Below are positions 9,000-16,270 of a DNA stretch of 64,000 nt, piece by piece. The DNA is taken from NCBI GenBank assembly GCA_032161045.1, contig JAVHTH010000002.1; one strand, given 5' to 3'. The position numbers were made by a program, and so were the translations under genes. This DNA is from Fervidibacter sinensis. Lineage in GTDB: Bacteria; Armatimonadota; Fervidibacteria; Fervidibacterales; Fervidibacteraceae. The notes below the pieces were generated by a model, which saw only the letters and a program-made list of their open reading frames with translations, was not told the origin of the DNA and did not search any database. The number at the start of each line of letters is the position of its first letter. The first letter of the stretch is position 1.

Positions 9000-9599
9000 A
9001 TGATCATGGTGGAAGAGAAAGTGAAAACAATTCCGTCAGTTCAGCGTCGGAAATTCAGCAAGGATGAATATTACAAGATGGCAGAGATGGGGTTTTTTGA
9101 CGGGCAGAGGGTTGAGTTGATTGACGGCGAGGTGATTTTGATGAGCCCTCAAGAGGCTGGACATGCAACCGCTGTGGAATTAACGGTGCGGGAGTTAGAA
9201 AGGGTGTTTGGCGAGGGTTACTATGTCCGTGACCAAAAACCTTTGGACTTGGGTGAGCATTACGAACCTGAGCCCGATGTTGTGGTCGTGACAGGTTCAC
9301 CCCGTGACTATGCCCAAGCCCATCCTAAGACCGCTGTCCTCATTGTTGAAGTTGCTCTGTCTTCAATTGACTACGACAGAACTGTCAAGGGAAGTCTTTA
9401 CGCCAAAGCGGGCATCCCAGAATTTTGGCTTTTGAACCTGAAGGACAGGCATCTTGAGGTTTTCAGAGAACCTGTTTCAATGTCAAGTCAACCTTTCGGG
9501 CTTGGCTACCGAAGCGTTCGCATTTACTTGCCTGATGAAACTGTTTCGCCGTTAGCGAAACCTGACGTTGTGATTAAGGTCGTAAATTTGCTGCCTTGA
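9000..9599 (+). CDS. Uma2 family endonuclease (DUF820), tandem paralogue
   Basis: 199 residues, closely similar throughout to the gene 21 bases upstream. It shares FFDGQRVELIDGEVILMSPQ, EPEPDVVVV, VLIVEVALSS and YDRTVKGSLYAKAGIPEFW, with substitutions spread along the length. This is a tandem duplication followed by divergence and not a recent identical copy. The ribosome site is AAAGGAGATG; ATG codons at 9000 and 9006 are both possible. The catalytic acids and the lysine of the PD-(D/E)XK fold are kept, so both copies could be active. The pair probably forms one transcription unit. Confidence 0.88.
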   Translation: MIMVEEKVKTIPSVQRRKFSKDEYYKMAEMGFFDGQRVELIDGEVILMSPQEAGHATAVELTVRELERVFGEGYYVRDQKPLDLGEHYEPEPDVVVVTGSPRDYAQAHPKTAVLIVEVALSSIDYDRTVKGSLYAKAGIPEFWLLNLKDRHLEVFREPVSMSSQPFGLGYRSVRIYLPDETVSPLAKPDVVIKVVNLLP

Positions 9600-9668
9600 A
9601 TTGATGTTTACCTCTCTGGATGGTTGGTCTACTTTTGATTCAATTGGCTTTCAAGAGGTGATGGAGAG

Positions 9669-10451
9669 ATGAAGTTCGTCATTGCAGTGGATTGCGAAGG
9701 TCTGGCTTGTATTGTGGGAGCGCCGGGGGTAACTTTGAACGAATCGCGCAATTTCGGCTTCGCTTGCGCTGAGGCTGTCCGTGAAGCGAACGCTGCAGCA
9801 AGGGCGCTTTTTGACGCTGGAGCGGAGCGAGTGATCGTCTGGGATTGTCACGGTGGAAGTTTGAACATGGACTATGACGCCCTTGACGAGCGAGTTGACA
9901 TTGCGCTCGGAGTTGGATTTCCACACCGATTCCCCGGGATGGATGAAACTTTTTCAGGAGTTTTGCTCATCGGCTATCACCCGAAGGACAACACCGAGGA
10001 CGGCGTGATTGCTCACACCTACAGTTCGCGAACTTATCAGTGGGTCAAGGTTAATGGTATTGAAATGGGCGAAATTGGACTGGACGCAGCAGTTGCTGGA
10101 GAACTCAATGTGCCCGTGATTTTCGTCGCCAGTGACGATAAAGGCGTTGCCGAAGCAAAGCAATTGATGCCTTGGATTGAAACGGTAACGACGAAGCAAG
10201 GATTTGGCTGGAACGCAGCAGTAAGCAAACACCCGAAACGGGTTGAAAGAGAAATCTACGAGGCTGTTAGGAGAGCCGTCGCTCGTTTGCCGGAAATGAA
10301 ACCATTCAAACTGTCAAGCCCAATTCATGTGCAAATTCGCTACAAACGACTTGAGGACGCAGAGCGGGCATCAAGGGGCGTAACAGTTTGGCGCCGCATT
10401 GACCCTTACACCGTTGAAGCGACTTTTGAGCGAATCACAGATTGGCTTTGA
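9669..10451 (+). CDS. M55 family D-aminopeptidase (DppA-like)
   Basis: 260 residues, close to the family's usual length. M55 zinc-peptidase motifs are all visible. The N-terminal VDCEG carries the first Asp and Glu ligands. DCHGG follows at about residues 59-63, then LIGYHPKDNTEDGVIAHTYSS with two histidines, and GIEMGEIGLDAAVAG in the second half. DppA of Bacillus is a decameric D-amino-acid peptidase acting on D-Ala-D-Ala-type peptides, so a role in recycling wall or D-peptide nutrients is likely. The ribosome site is AAGAGGTGATGGAG upstream of the ATG. It is the last plus-strand gene before the convergent redoxin/prepilin operon. Confidence 0.88.
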   Translation: MKFVIAVDCEGLACIVGAPGVTLNESRNFGFACAEAVREANAAARALFDAGAERVIVWDCHGGSLNMDYDALDERVDIALGVGFPHRFPGMDETFSGVLLIGYHPKDNTEDGVIAHTYSSRTYQWVKVNGIEMGEIGLDAAVAGELNVPVIFVASDDKGVAEAKQLMPWIETVTTKQGFGWNAAVSKHPKRVEREIYEAVRRAVARLPEMKPFKLSSPIHVQIRYKRLEDAERASRGVTVWRRIDPYTVEATFERITDWL

Positions 10452-10493
10452 GACACCAAAAGTGACCAGAGAAACGAACTTTTCGTTTGACAC

Positions 10494-11156
10494 CTATCTG
10501 CCTTCTCGGAAGAACTTGTCTAACACCTTCTTAACGGCTTGATGTAACTTAGGTCTCCAATCAGTAACTTCTTCCTCCCAATGAGCGGACAATCTCAAGT
10601 CAGGATAATACTCCACGAAACGAATTATTCCCTGTCCGTCGCACAGAATGAGTAGAATTCTGCTTGGGTTTGAGTCAAAAGCCTGCATCATTTCCTCTTC
10701 GCCACCGATCAATACTGAAACGCGGTGAGAGTGAACTTGTTTTAGCATTTTGATGATGTGCTCCCAACCTGCAAATCTGGGTTTTCAGTAAAGCAGAACA
10801 ATCCATAGGTTGGGTGTCTCAAGAGCCTCTTTTAAGGCAGGTTCCCAAACTTCGTATGAAGCGATCCACGAGATGTTGAGGAAAAGGATGGGATATCCTC
10901 TTCCGAGTGGTGGCTGTATCCCAATGATGCGGGTTGGAAAAGGGAATGGGTAGGGCATTCTTTGCCCTTCTCTGAATACTTTTCCTCTCTTCTCCCTCAA
11001 GTAGAGGACAACTTTACCCCTTTCAATTTCGGCCTGTTTTAAAGATTCACGGAAGGCTTTTTGCCTTTGCCAATGCAGATAATAGAAGACCCCTAACCAA
11101 GCGTTTATTGGAAGCAGTATGAGCACAGTCACTTTCAACCAATTGTGCTGGAGCAC
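10494..11156 (-). pseudogene. third redoxin-like gene, interrupted by an in-frame TGA
   Basis: Two open stretches in the same frame, 10788 upward and 10494-10748, align one after the other with the intact paralogue at 12351-13007. Shared pieces include PFPFPTRIIG, ILFLNISWI, LPINAWLGVFYY in the anchor, and in the second half EVTDWRPKLHQAVKKVLDKFF. A TGA codon (forward TCA, 10785-10787) breaks the frame right after the β-strand IVLLY, where the intact copy reads VVLLCYGDE. GTG at 11156 has a good ribosome site (GGTAGGTGG, 6 bases before). The gene lies 15 bases after the ten-cysteine gene upstream. It could be a recent pseudogene, a readthrough gene or a sequencing error. It lacks a CXXC motif, like its paralogue. 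Confidence 0.75.
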
Positions 11157-11171
11157 AAGCAACCACCTACC

Positions 11172-11621
11172 TTATTGAGGGACTTCTTCCTCATCACAGG
11201 AAATACCGATATACCACCTGCTGGGGTCATTTTTGTCACGCCAATACCAAGTCCAACATTCACAGTCGGGATTTCCATCCTGATTGCAATCGGACCAGAC
11301 TTTACGACGATACAGTGCCAATTGCCCTTCGCCTTTGCAAAAACCTTGCAGCCCCATGCTGGAAGGAAGTTGGTTTACAGGAGGTATTGCATTCATCAAC
11401 TGACAGTTCTTTTGTTCACAAACTGGCAGAAGGTAAACTGGTCTCAACATTAACTCGCAATCACCACAATTGCTTAGGTCTTCACAGGCAGGCCACCTGA
11501 TGATCACAACTTTTGGGGGTGGCTTGGTTTTGGCGATTACCTTACCAAGAGATAGCGAAATAACGAAAATCCATCCAAACATCGCAAGCAACGGGGTTAA
11601 AAATCGCAATTTCCCGCCCAT
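11172..11621 (-). CDS. secreted ten-cysteine protein, copy B of the cassette
   Basis: I do not recognise a named family. The ATG at 11621 has a strong ribosome site (AAAGGAGGG, 7 bases before) and begins a signal peptide (GGKLRFLTPLLAMFGWIFVI, cleavage near residue 30). The mature part of about 120 residues has exactly ten cysteines (near ACEDLSNCGDC, VCEQKNC, FCKG, SDCNQ, DCECW and SCDEE) and is rich in Trp and Tyr. It shares the signature W-x-D-C-N-x-D-x3-D-C-E-x-W with the copy at 13063-13497, which also has ten cysteines. Inference: a disulfide-rich extracytoplasmic protein, perhaps a client of the redoxin encoded in the same operon. It lies 25 bases downstream of the prepilin-like gene. 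Confidence 0.75.
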   Translation of the reverse strand: MGGKLRFLTPLLAMFGWIFVISLSLGKVIAKTKPPPKVVIIRWPACEDLSNCGDCELMLRPVYLLPVCEQKNCQLMNAIPPVNQLPSSMGLQGFCKGEGQLALYRRKVWSDCNQDGNPDCECWTWYWRDKNDPSRWYIGISCDEEEVPQ

Positions 11622-11646
11622 CTTCGCTCCCTCCTTTTGCCAATGT

Positions 11647-12354
11647 TCAATACCACAACATAAGGCTATCCATGTCCTGAACATTGACCAAGCTAACGCT
11701 TCCATTCCACCTTAAAACTACCAAAGGCGCTTGCGGATTTGGTGGGGGTTTAAGCCTCACAACAATTTCCCCTCGTTCATGCCTTATTTCTGCCCCTCCG
11801 CAACCTCCTCTCAGGACAAAATCCATCCCTTTAGGGCTATGAGTGAAGGAGTAGTTAGAGTTAGGGCATCCAGACCTGTGTCCGTCACACCATGCAATTG
11901 GGATCTGGTCACCCCGCTTCGCATATACCTCTGAAAAACTAATCGCTTCATCAGGATTCCTCCTGGCAATTTCATCCAATCCCTTAGGGCAAACTTCCCA
12001 GTAGGAAGTCCAAGGGTAACCCCAACGGGTTTGTGAGATTTGGTGCATATCTTCTACCACATCGGGGGCAATGGATTGAAAGAGTGAGCAAACAAGCGTC
12101 TCTTTGCTGTTGACATAATGCGGATAAAGTTTCCCCAATCCCCAAGGCATGGAATAAGGTGTATCGTCTCCTTGATCTTTCGCATACATCCTGATAGCTA
12201 ATCCGATTTGCCTTAGTTGGTTGGCGCAGTTTACGGCATACATCTTTGTCCGAACACTCAAATAAACGGGATAAAGCAAAGCCGCCAAAGTAGCCAGAAT
12301 GCTTATAACGACCAAAAGTTCCATCAATGTCAAACCCTTCCTCACTATCTTCAC
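11647..12354 (-). CDS. prepilin-like (type II secretion/DUF1559-like) protein, copy B
   Basis: A class III signal peptide is at the very start: basic VKIVRK, then G|LTLMELLVVISILATL, where prepilin peptidase would cut after Gly and Glu stands at position +5. A helix with SCANQLRQIG-type continuation (here NCANQLRQIGLAIRMYAKD) follows, then a globular head with PIAWCDGHRSGC and a C-terminal LRWNGSVSLV strand similar to the H-x9-DG tails of this group. The GTG start at 12354 overlaps the stop of the upstream redoxin-like gene (GTGA) and lies just after AAAGGAA, implying translational coupling. A longer frame to 12444 would run inside the upstream gene. It is closely similar to copy A at 13515-14252. 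Confidence 0.85.
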   Translation of the reverse strand: MKIVRKGLTLMELLVVISILATLAALLYPVYLSVRTKMYAVNCANQLRQIGLAIRMYAKDQGDDTPYSMPWGLGKLYPHYVNSKETLVCSLFQSIAPDVVEDMHQISQTRWGYPWTSYWEVCPKGLDEIARRNPDEAISFSEVYAKRGDQIPIAWCDGHRSGCPNSNYSFTHSPKGMDFVLRGGCGGAEIRHERGEIVVRLKPPPNPQAPLVVLRWNGSVSLVNVQDMDSLMLWY

Positions 12355-13007
12355 TTCCTTTGCCCTTTCGGAAAGAACTTGTCCAAAACCTTCTTCACTG
12401 CTTGGTGCAACTTTGGTTGCCAATCGGTAACTTCGTCTTTCCAATAGGGGGAAAGTTTGAGGTGTGGGTAAGGTTCAATGTGCTGAACAACTCCTCTCCC
12501 ATCGCAGAAAACCGCCAGAATACCATCCTGAATATTGCCGAAAATTTTAAACCAGTTTTCGCTCATCAAGATAGAGAGGCGGTAGGTGTTCCATTTGTGC
12601 CACATGATACTTGCCGCTCTCTCGTCACCGTAACAAAGCAAAACAACTTGCAGATCAGGATTGATTTTCAATGCCTCGTTAATCGCTAATTCCCAAACCT
12701 CTGGATCTGTAATCCAGGAAATATTTAAAAACAAGACCGGTTTGCCTATCCCCCAAACTGCTGGTTTGCCTATCACCCTAACTGGGAATGGGAAACTCAG
12801 AGGCATTTTCATTCCCACTTGAATCTTAAGGCGACTTCTTCGGATGTATTCCAATCTTAAAGACCTCACAATATTATCCTGATGTTCACCTTCCCTCCAC
12901 ATTTGCAACCACTTCGTCTTTTGGTGTTGGTGGTAAAGCACGATAAGCCATACATTTATTAGAATCAAAACGAACACCACAACTTTAACCAAATCACGAC
13001 GCGTCAT
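12351..13007 (-). CDS. membrane-anchored redoxin-like protein without CXXC, copy B
   Basis: 218 residues from the ATG at 13007, chosen because GGAGG lies 8 bases before it and the hydrophobic anchor (LVKVVVFVLILINVWLIVLY) then begins at once. The rest reads like a thioredoxin-type α/β fold: PVLFLNISWITDPEVWELA at the position of the first strand and active-site helix, VVLLCYGDE as the next strand, GILAVFCDGRGVVQ as the 'x-D-x-x-G' hairpin, and a final amphipathic helix. The active-site CXXC is replaced by SWITD, so it is probably not a classical disulfide oxidoreductase. The fold is my inference from pattern only. It is followed with overlap by the prepilin gene. Confidence 0.7.
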   Translation of the reverse strand: MTRRDLVKVVVFVLILINVWLIVLYHQHQKTKWLQMWREGEHQDNIVRSLRLEYIRRSRLKIQVGMKMPLSFPFPVRVIGKPAVWGIGKPVLFLNISWITDPEVWELAINEALKINPDLQVVLLCYGDERAASIMWHKWNTYRLSILMSENWFKIFGNIQDGILAVFCDGRGVVQHIEPYPHLKLSPYWKDEVTDWQPKLHQAVKKVLDKFFPKGQRK

Positions 13008-13026
13008 TTGGCTCGCCTCCAAAGCA

Positions 13027-13052
13027 GGGGGGCAGGATTGCCCTTGCCCCCC
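13027..13052. promoter_or_regulatory. GC-rich hairpin between the two cassettes
   Basis: GGGGGGCA pairs with TGCCCCCC, extended by a G-U and a G-C pair, around a short loop. It begins 10 bases after the stop of ten-cysteine gene A and ends just upstream of the ribosome site of redoxin gene B. No T-tract follows on the minus strand, so it is not a standard terminator. It could limit readthrough or stabilise the upstream message, setting unequal expression of the two cassettes. Confidence 0.5.
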
Positions 13053-13062
13053 TTCGGTCAAT

Positions 13063-13497
13063 TTACTCTACGGGTCTTTGAACACATATTTCGCAGACTA
13101 TTTCTTTCCCTATCTGTATGCACTTGGGAATGAACCAGCCATACCAGTATTCACAATCTGCTACGTTATCATTGTTGCAATCTCGCCAAGTTTTAAAATG
13201 TTGTTGCCCCCTAATTACTATTTGCCATATTTGGCACATTATGCACTGTTCACCATGACCTGGGATGTTCCTGGACGGAATGCTCGGAGCAGGTTGGTCT
13301 GATCCTATCCTGTCACAAGAGAGAAACCCTGATACGCCGCAACCATTAACATCATTTGTTATACCAATTACACAACCATAAAGTCCAGATGTGGGTGGGG
13401 CAGGCGTAGATGTAGCAACTTGAGTGAAAACTACTGCCAAGATTAGAGATGCCAATGTTCCTACGACTCCCCAGAGCGTTGACAAATACTGCCGCAT
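13063..13497 (-). CDS. secreted ten-cysteine protein, copy A of the cassette
   Basis: Not a family I recognise. ATG at 13497 (an in-frame ATG two codons earlier abuts the ribosome site GAAGGGGGG, leaving no spacing) starts a signal peptide (RQYLSTLWGVVGTLASLILA). After a Pro/Thr-rich stretch the mature protein has ten cysteines, in YGCVIG, NGCGV, SCDRIG, QCIMC, DCNND, DCEYW, KCIQ and VCEIC. The signature W-x-D-C-N-x-D-x3-D-C-E-x-W is shared with copy B at 11172-11621, although the cysteine spacing elsewhere differs. CIMC and CEIC are CXXC pairs. It is the third gene of cassette A, 17 bases after the prepilin-like gene. The even cysteine number suggests five disulfides, or metal binding. Confidence 0.75.
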   Translation of the reverse strand: MRQYLSTLWGVVGTLASLILAVVFTQVATSTPAPPTSGLYGCVIGITNDVNGCGVSGFLSCDRIGSDQPAPSIPSRNIPGHGEQCIMCQIWQIVIRGQQHFKTWRDCNNDNVADCEYWYGWFIPKCIQIGKEIVCEICVQRPVE

Positions 13498-13514
13498 ATA
13501 CATCCCCCCTTCCG

Positions 13515-14252
13515 TTAATTTTTTGTAGACTGTCCTTTTACTACTCTTTCCAGGAATTCTTCTTCAAAGTGAAACTGCCATCCACCACCTCCTTTAATGT
13601 AAACGCTACCATCCCAGCGTAAGACGATCCATGGCTGGCTCAAGTCACTCAGGATACCTGGAGGAATAGGTTGAACGCCTTTCAATTCTGGTGGAAGAAT
13701 TGCATATGGGTTTGTGCAATATTGAGCACAAAATTGCCTCCCTTTGAGGCTTGGTCCAAGAAATGAAGGACATCCTATCCTGTGAACAGGGCACCATGCT
13801 ATAGGCACCCTATCTCCTAAAACAGCGTATACTTCGGCGAAACTAATTATCTCGTCAGGGTATTTGCGCGCAAGGTCGTCAAGACCTACAGGTTTGACAG
13901 TATCGTACGAACTCCACGGCTGGGCGTAGCGGGTCTGCTTCCATTCATGAAGTTCCGACACGACATCTGGTGCCAAGTGCGAGAAATAAGGACAAACAAG
14001 CAACTCTTTGGTTGTAACATAGCGAGGGTAAAGTTTACCCAAGTAGCTGACTACATATGGGTCATCCCTACCATAGTCTTGGGCGTAGATCTTTAAGGCA
14101 AGGCCGATTTGCCTCAATTGGTTAGCGCAACTTGTGGTGTATATCCTTGACCGAAACCTCAGGTAAACGGGAAACAAAAATGCAGCCAAAGTAGCCAGAA
14201 TGCTTATAACGACTAAAAGTTCCATCAAAGTCAAACCCGCTCTCCTCATCAT
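13515..14252 (-). CDS. prepilin-like (type II secretion/DUF1559-like) protein, copy A
   Basis: 245 residues. MMRRAG|LTLMELLVVISILATL is a textbook class III leader with Glu at +5. The stretch after it, SCANQLRQIGLALKIYAQD, LGKLYPRYV and LLVCPYF, is shared almost word for word with copy B. The head contains PIAWCPVHRIGCPS and then a C-terminal VLRWDGSVYIK strand. Several cysteines are at the same places in both copies, which may form disulfides outside the cell. The ATG overlaps the stop of the redoxin gene (ATGA, 14249-14252). Such proteins usually form pseudopili or are exported minor pilins. No pilus assembly ATPase or prepilin peptidase is encoded nearby. Confidence 0.88.
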   Translation of the reverse strand: MMRRAGLTLMELLVVISILATLAAFLFPVYLRFRSRIYTTSCANQLRQIGLALKIYAQDYGRDDPYVVSYLGKLYPRYVTTKELLVCPYFSHLAPDVVSELHEWKQTRYAQPWSSYDTVKPVGLDDLARKYPDEIISFAEVYAVLGDRVPIAWCPVHRIGCPSFLGPSLKGRQFCAQYCTNPYAILPPELKGVQPIPPGILSDLSQPWIVLRWDGSVYIKGGGGWQFHFEEEFLERVVKGQSTKN

Positions 14253-14896
14253 CGTTCACCACCTCGTGCGGAGTGCTCAGTGCGAGGTGCAGGATTTTGC
14301 GCTTCATTCTCTAAAACCTTAGCCCATGCTGGTTTCCTCTCAAAGACTTTCTTGGCGTATTCCTTGCCTTTAGCAGCCTCCACTACCGCACGAATGGCTT
14401 CCAATTGCGTAGTTGCTATGCTGTCCTGCTTCCAAACCAATTTACCTTCTGGACTGAAACCGTAAACTCGTGGCAGGAAATAAGCGTTCAGTTGCTTTAA
14501 GATTTTCCCACTCTCATCTGCCACAAAAGGTATTTTCCAACCCATCTCTTTTGCCCACTTTCTCAAAACTTGCTCCTTTTCCGCTGCAACAATTACGCCT
14601 TTAATCTCATCAGACCAACGATTGAGCATTAACACCCAACCACTCAAGTTCCTCAATGTGCACTCACTGCATTGACCAAATGCGACTACAACGAGGGGCT
14701 TTTGGGTGTCCAAAAACGATTTCAAAGCGATGGGGATTTCACTGCCTAATTGGGGGTCGTTTTGCGCAATCATGGTTTTTGGTCGCGAAAAGAAACCTAT
14801 AGCCCAAAGGGAGTGGACGAGGAAAGAAAACAATCCAAGATTAACCACGACCGCTGTTAACCAAAAGGCTTGAAAGATTCGCTCCCTTTTCTCCAT
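14249..14896 (-). CDS. membrane-anchored thioredoxin-like protein with CSEC active site
   Basis: 215 residues from the ATG at 14896, which follows the ribosome site GGAAGGTGG. A longer frame to 15022 lacks such a site. One membrane anchor lies at about residues 9-36. The redoxin domain follows: KPLVVVAFGQCSECTLRNL holds the CXXC (CSEC) after the first strand, then GVIVAAEKEQVLRKWAKEMG, PFVADESGKILKQLNAY, and FLPRVYGFSPEGKLVWKQ with a Pro that may be the cis-Pro next to the active site. This fits TlpA/ResA-type extracytoplasmic thiol-disulfide exchange. It is the first gene of the seven-gene redoxin/prepilin/Cys-rich operon and the only one of three redoxins that keeps CXXC. The C-terminus is a Pro/Arg-rich tail. 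Confidence 0.8.
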   Translation of the reverse strand: MEKRERIFQAFWLTAVVVNLGLFSFLVHSLWAIGFFSRPKTMIAQNDPQLGSEIPIALKSFLDTQKPLVVVAFGQCSECTLRNLSGWVLMLNRWSDEIKGVIVAAEKEQVLRKWAKEMGWKIPFVADESGKILKQLNAYFLPRVYGFSPEGKLVWKQDSIATTQLEAIRAVVEAAKGKEYAKKVFERKPAWAKVLENEAQNPAPRTEHSARGGER

Positions 14897-15069
14897 TCTC
14901 GCCACCTTCCGATTCAAGCAATGACACAAATTTAAAGTCAACGCAAGTCTCCGGTGGTTGATTTTTTTTAGCCAACTTTTGTCCAATCTCAGCATCACCA
15001 AATTTCGGCTAACTGCAACCACACATTGTTAGGTATTTGAACCACTCGCTCATAAAGGCAGCGAGATGC

Positions 15070-15433
15070 TCAGTCTAATTCAATGAACCCGTATTTGATG
15101 GCGAAGGCAATTGCTTGATATGCAGTTTTGACTTTGAGCCTTTTGTAAATGCGGGATAGGTAGGTTTTGACTGTTGAAGGAGAGTAGTGCAAAGCAGCAG
15201 CGGCTTTTTGGATGTTTCCGTGTTCAACAAGTGCTTTGAGAATTTTTCGCTCTACCTCAGAAAAGCAAACCTTCTTCTATCACGACAGCATCTGGTGGCT
15301 CGTCTCCGGGTTTAAGAAGCGGGTCAAAGTTCGGGTCAGTTGAGAGAAAGTTTTTGAGATAGTTAGCGGTGAAGTCTTTTCGGGTGTAGATGTGAACAAT
15401 GATCTTCCGTCCCTTTCGCCTCAAAACATTCAC
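15070..15433 (-). pseudogene. short LuxR-type HTH regulator, frameshifted
   Basis: Two frames join into one short regulator. From GTG 15433 the first gives a basic strand (RRKGRKIIVHIYTRKDF), ends EEGLLF and hits TGA at 15257-15259. The second frame, from about 15264 down to TGA 15070-15072, begins FSEVERKILKALVEHGN and contains a LuxR/GerE helix-turn-helix (KAAAALHYSPSTVKTYLSRI, then YKRLKVKTAYQAIAFA). Adding one T to the run in CTTTTCTGAG would restore EEGLLFSEVERK and a protein of about 118 residues. It is upstream of, and in the same direction as, the redoxin/prepilin operon (174 bases away), so it may have controlled it. A sequencing error in the short T-run cannot be excluded. Confidence 0.7.
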
Positions 15434-15516
15434 CCCCTAAAGTGGCACTGATGCAAACCGCTTCAACTTCAAGGGGTTGAAAGTTTGATGGTCGCATCCT
15501 ATTATGCCACAAAATG

Positions 15517-16245
15517 TCAATGCTGCCGAAGCCACTTCAGGATAGGGATGCTTTCCAGTTTGCTATAATCCAACAACTCCCACAGAACACCTTTCGGTTT
15601 ATTGAAAACCCTCTTGGTGGGGATTATTTCGTCGGGCGTCACTATGAAGTCCACAGGGATGTCGTGGGGCAACATTGGTATTTCATCGTCAACGATTTGA
15701 AATGGGTGAACTGTTGTGACTACGGGCGTCGTATCCTTGACAAGTTCAAGATGACGGGCAATGGCGAATTCCAAGTCAGAGTAACCGCCCCCTTTCCCTA
15801 CCCTTGCACCTTTAAGGTTGACAGCGACCGAACCGATGAGCACAAAGTCAATAGTCGGCATTTCTGATGGGTGAACCGAATTTCCCAATTTGAAAGCGCC
15901 ACGAATGGTTGCGGCGAACTTTTCTTTACCGAGCAAACTTGTTCCATCAAGCCGAATAAAGCATTTTTCCTGCCTCAATCTTGGAACTGCCATGAAAACC
16001 ATTTTGCCTTCCCGCAGAGCCATTTCTCGTACCGGCGCCTGCGGGCTGTCAGGATTCGCCTTCAAAGTTTTTGCGGTGCGCCATTCATCTAACTCGTCAA
16101 GGTGTTTCGCTGCTTCAGCAGCGCCGATGAAATTTGGGATGCGTCCAAACGCGCCGGGAAACAGAGCCACTCTGGCTGCTTCCAATTCGCGCCAAATTCT
16201 CTCCCTAATCGCTTGTTTGATTTGGCGCGCTTCCTTGATGTTCAT
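15517..16245 (-). CDS. 5-formyltetrahydrofolate cyclo-ligase family protein
   Basis: 242 residues, longer than E. coli YgfA and more like the archaeal/thermophile branch. Family features: an N-terminal helix with KQAIRERIWREL, a central VFMAVPRLRQEKCF strand-turn, and the signature ARVGKGGGYSDLEFAIA near residue 145, matching the GKGxGYxD phosphate/ATP loop. The C-terminal part ends with TTVHPFQIVDDEIPMLPHDIPVD and VDFIVTPDEII, both typical. The enzyme would convert 5-formyl-THF to methenyl-THF with ATP. It stands alone, with no ribosome site better than GAGGTGACGCGAA before the ATG. Confidence 0.85.
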   Translation of the reverse strand: MNIKEARQIKQAIRERIWRELEAARVALFPGAFGRIPNFIGAAEAAKHLDELDEWRTAKTLKANPDSPQAPVREMALREGKMVFMAVPRLRQEKCFIRLDGTSLLGKEKFAATIRGAFKLGNSVHPSEMPTIDFVLIGSVAVNLKGARVGKGGGYSDLEFAIARHLELVKDTTPVVTTVHPFQIVDDEIPMLPHDIPVDFIVTPDEIIPTKRVFNKPKGVLWELLDYSKLESIPILKWLRQH

Positions 16246-16270
16246 TTCGCGTCACCTCAGTTGTTTTTCA

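Noticed and set aside
10785..10787. TGA as a recoded sense codon (selenocysteine or tryptophan)
   Set aside because: No selenocysteine insertion element is visible, other genes in the window use TGA as a stop, and Trp in this window is encoded by TGG.
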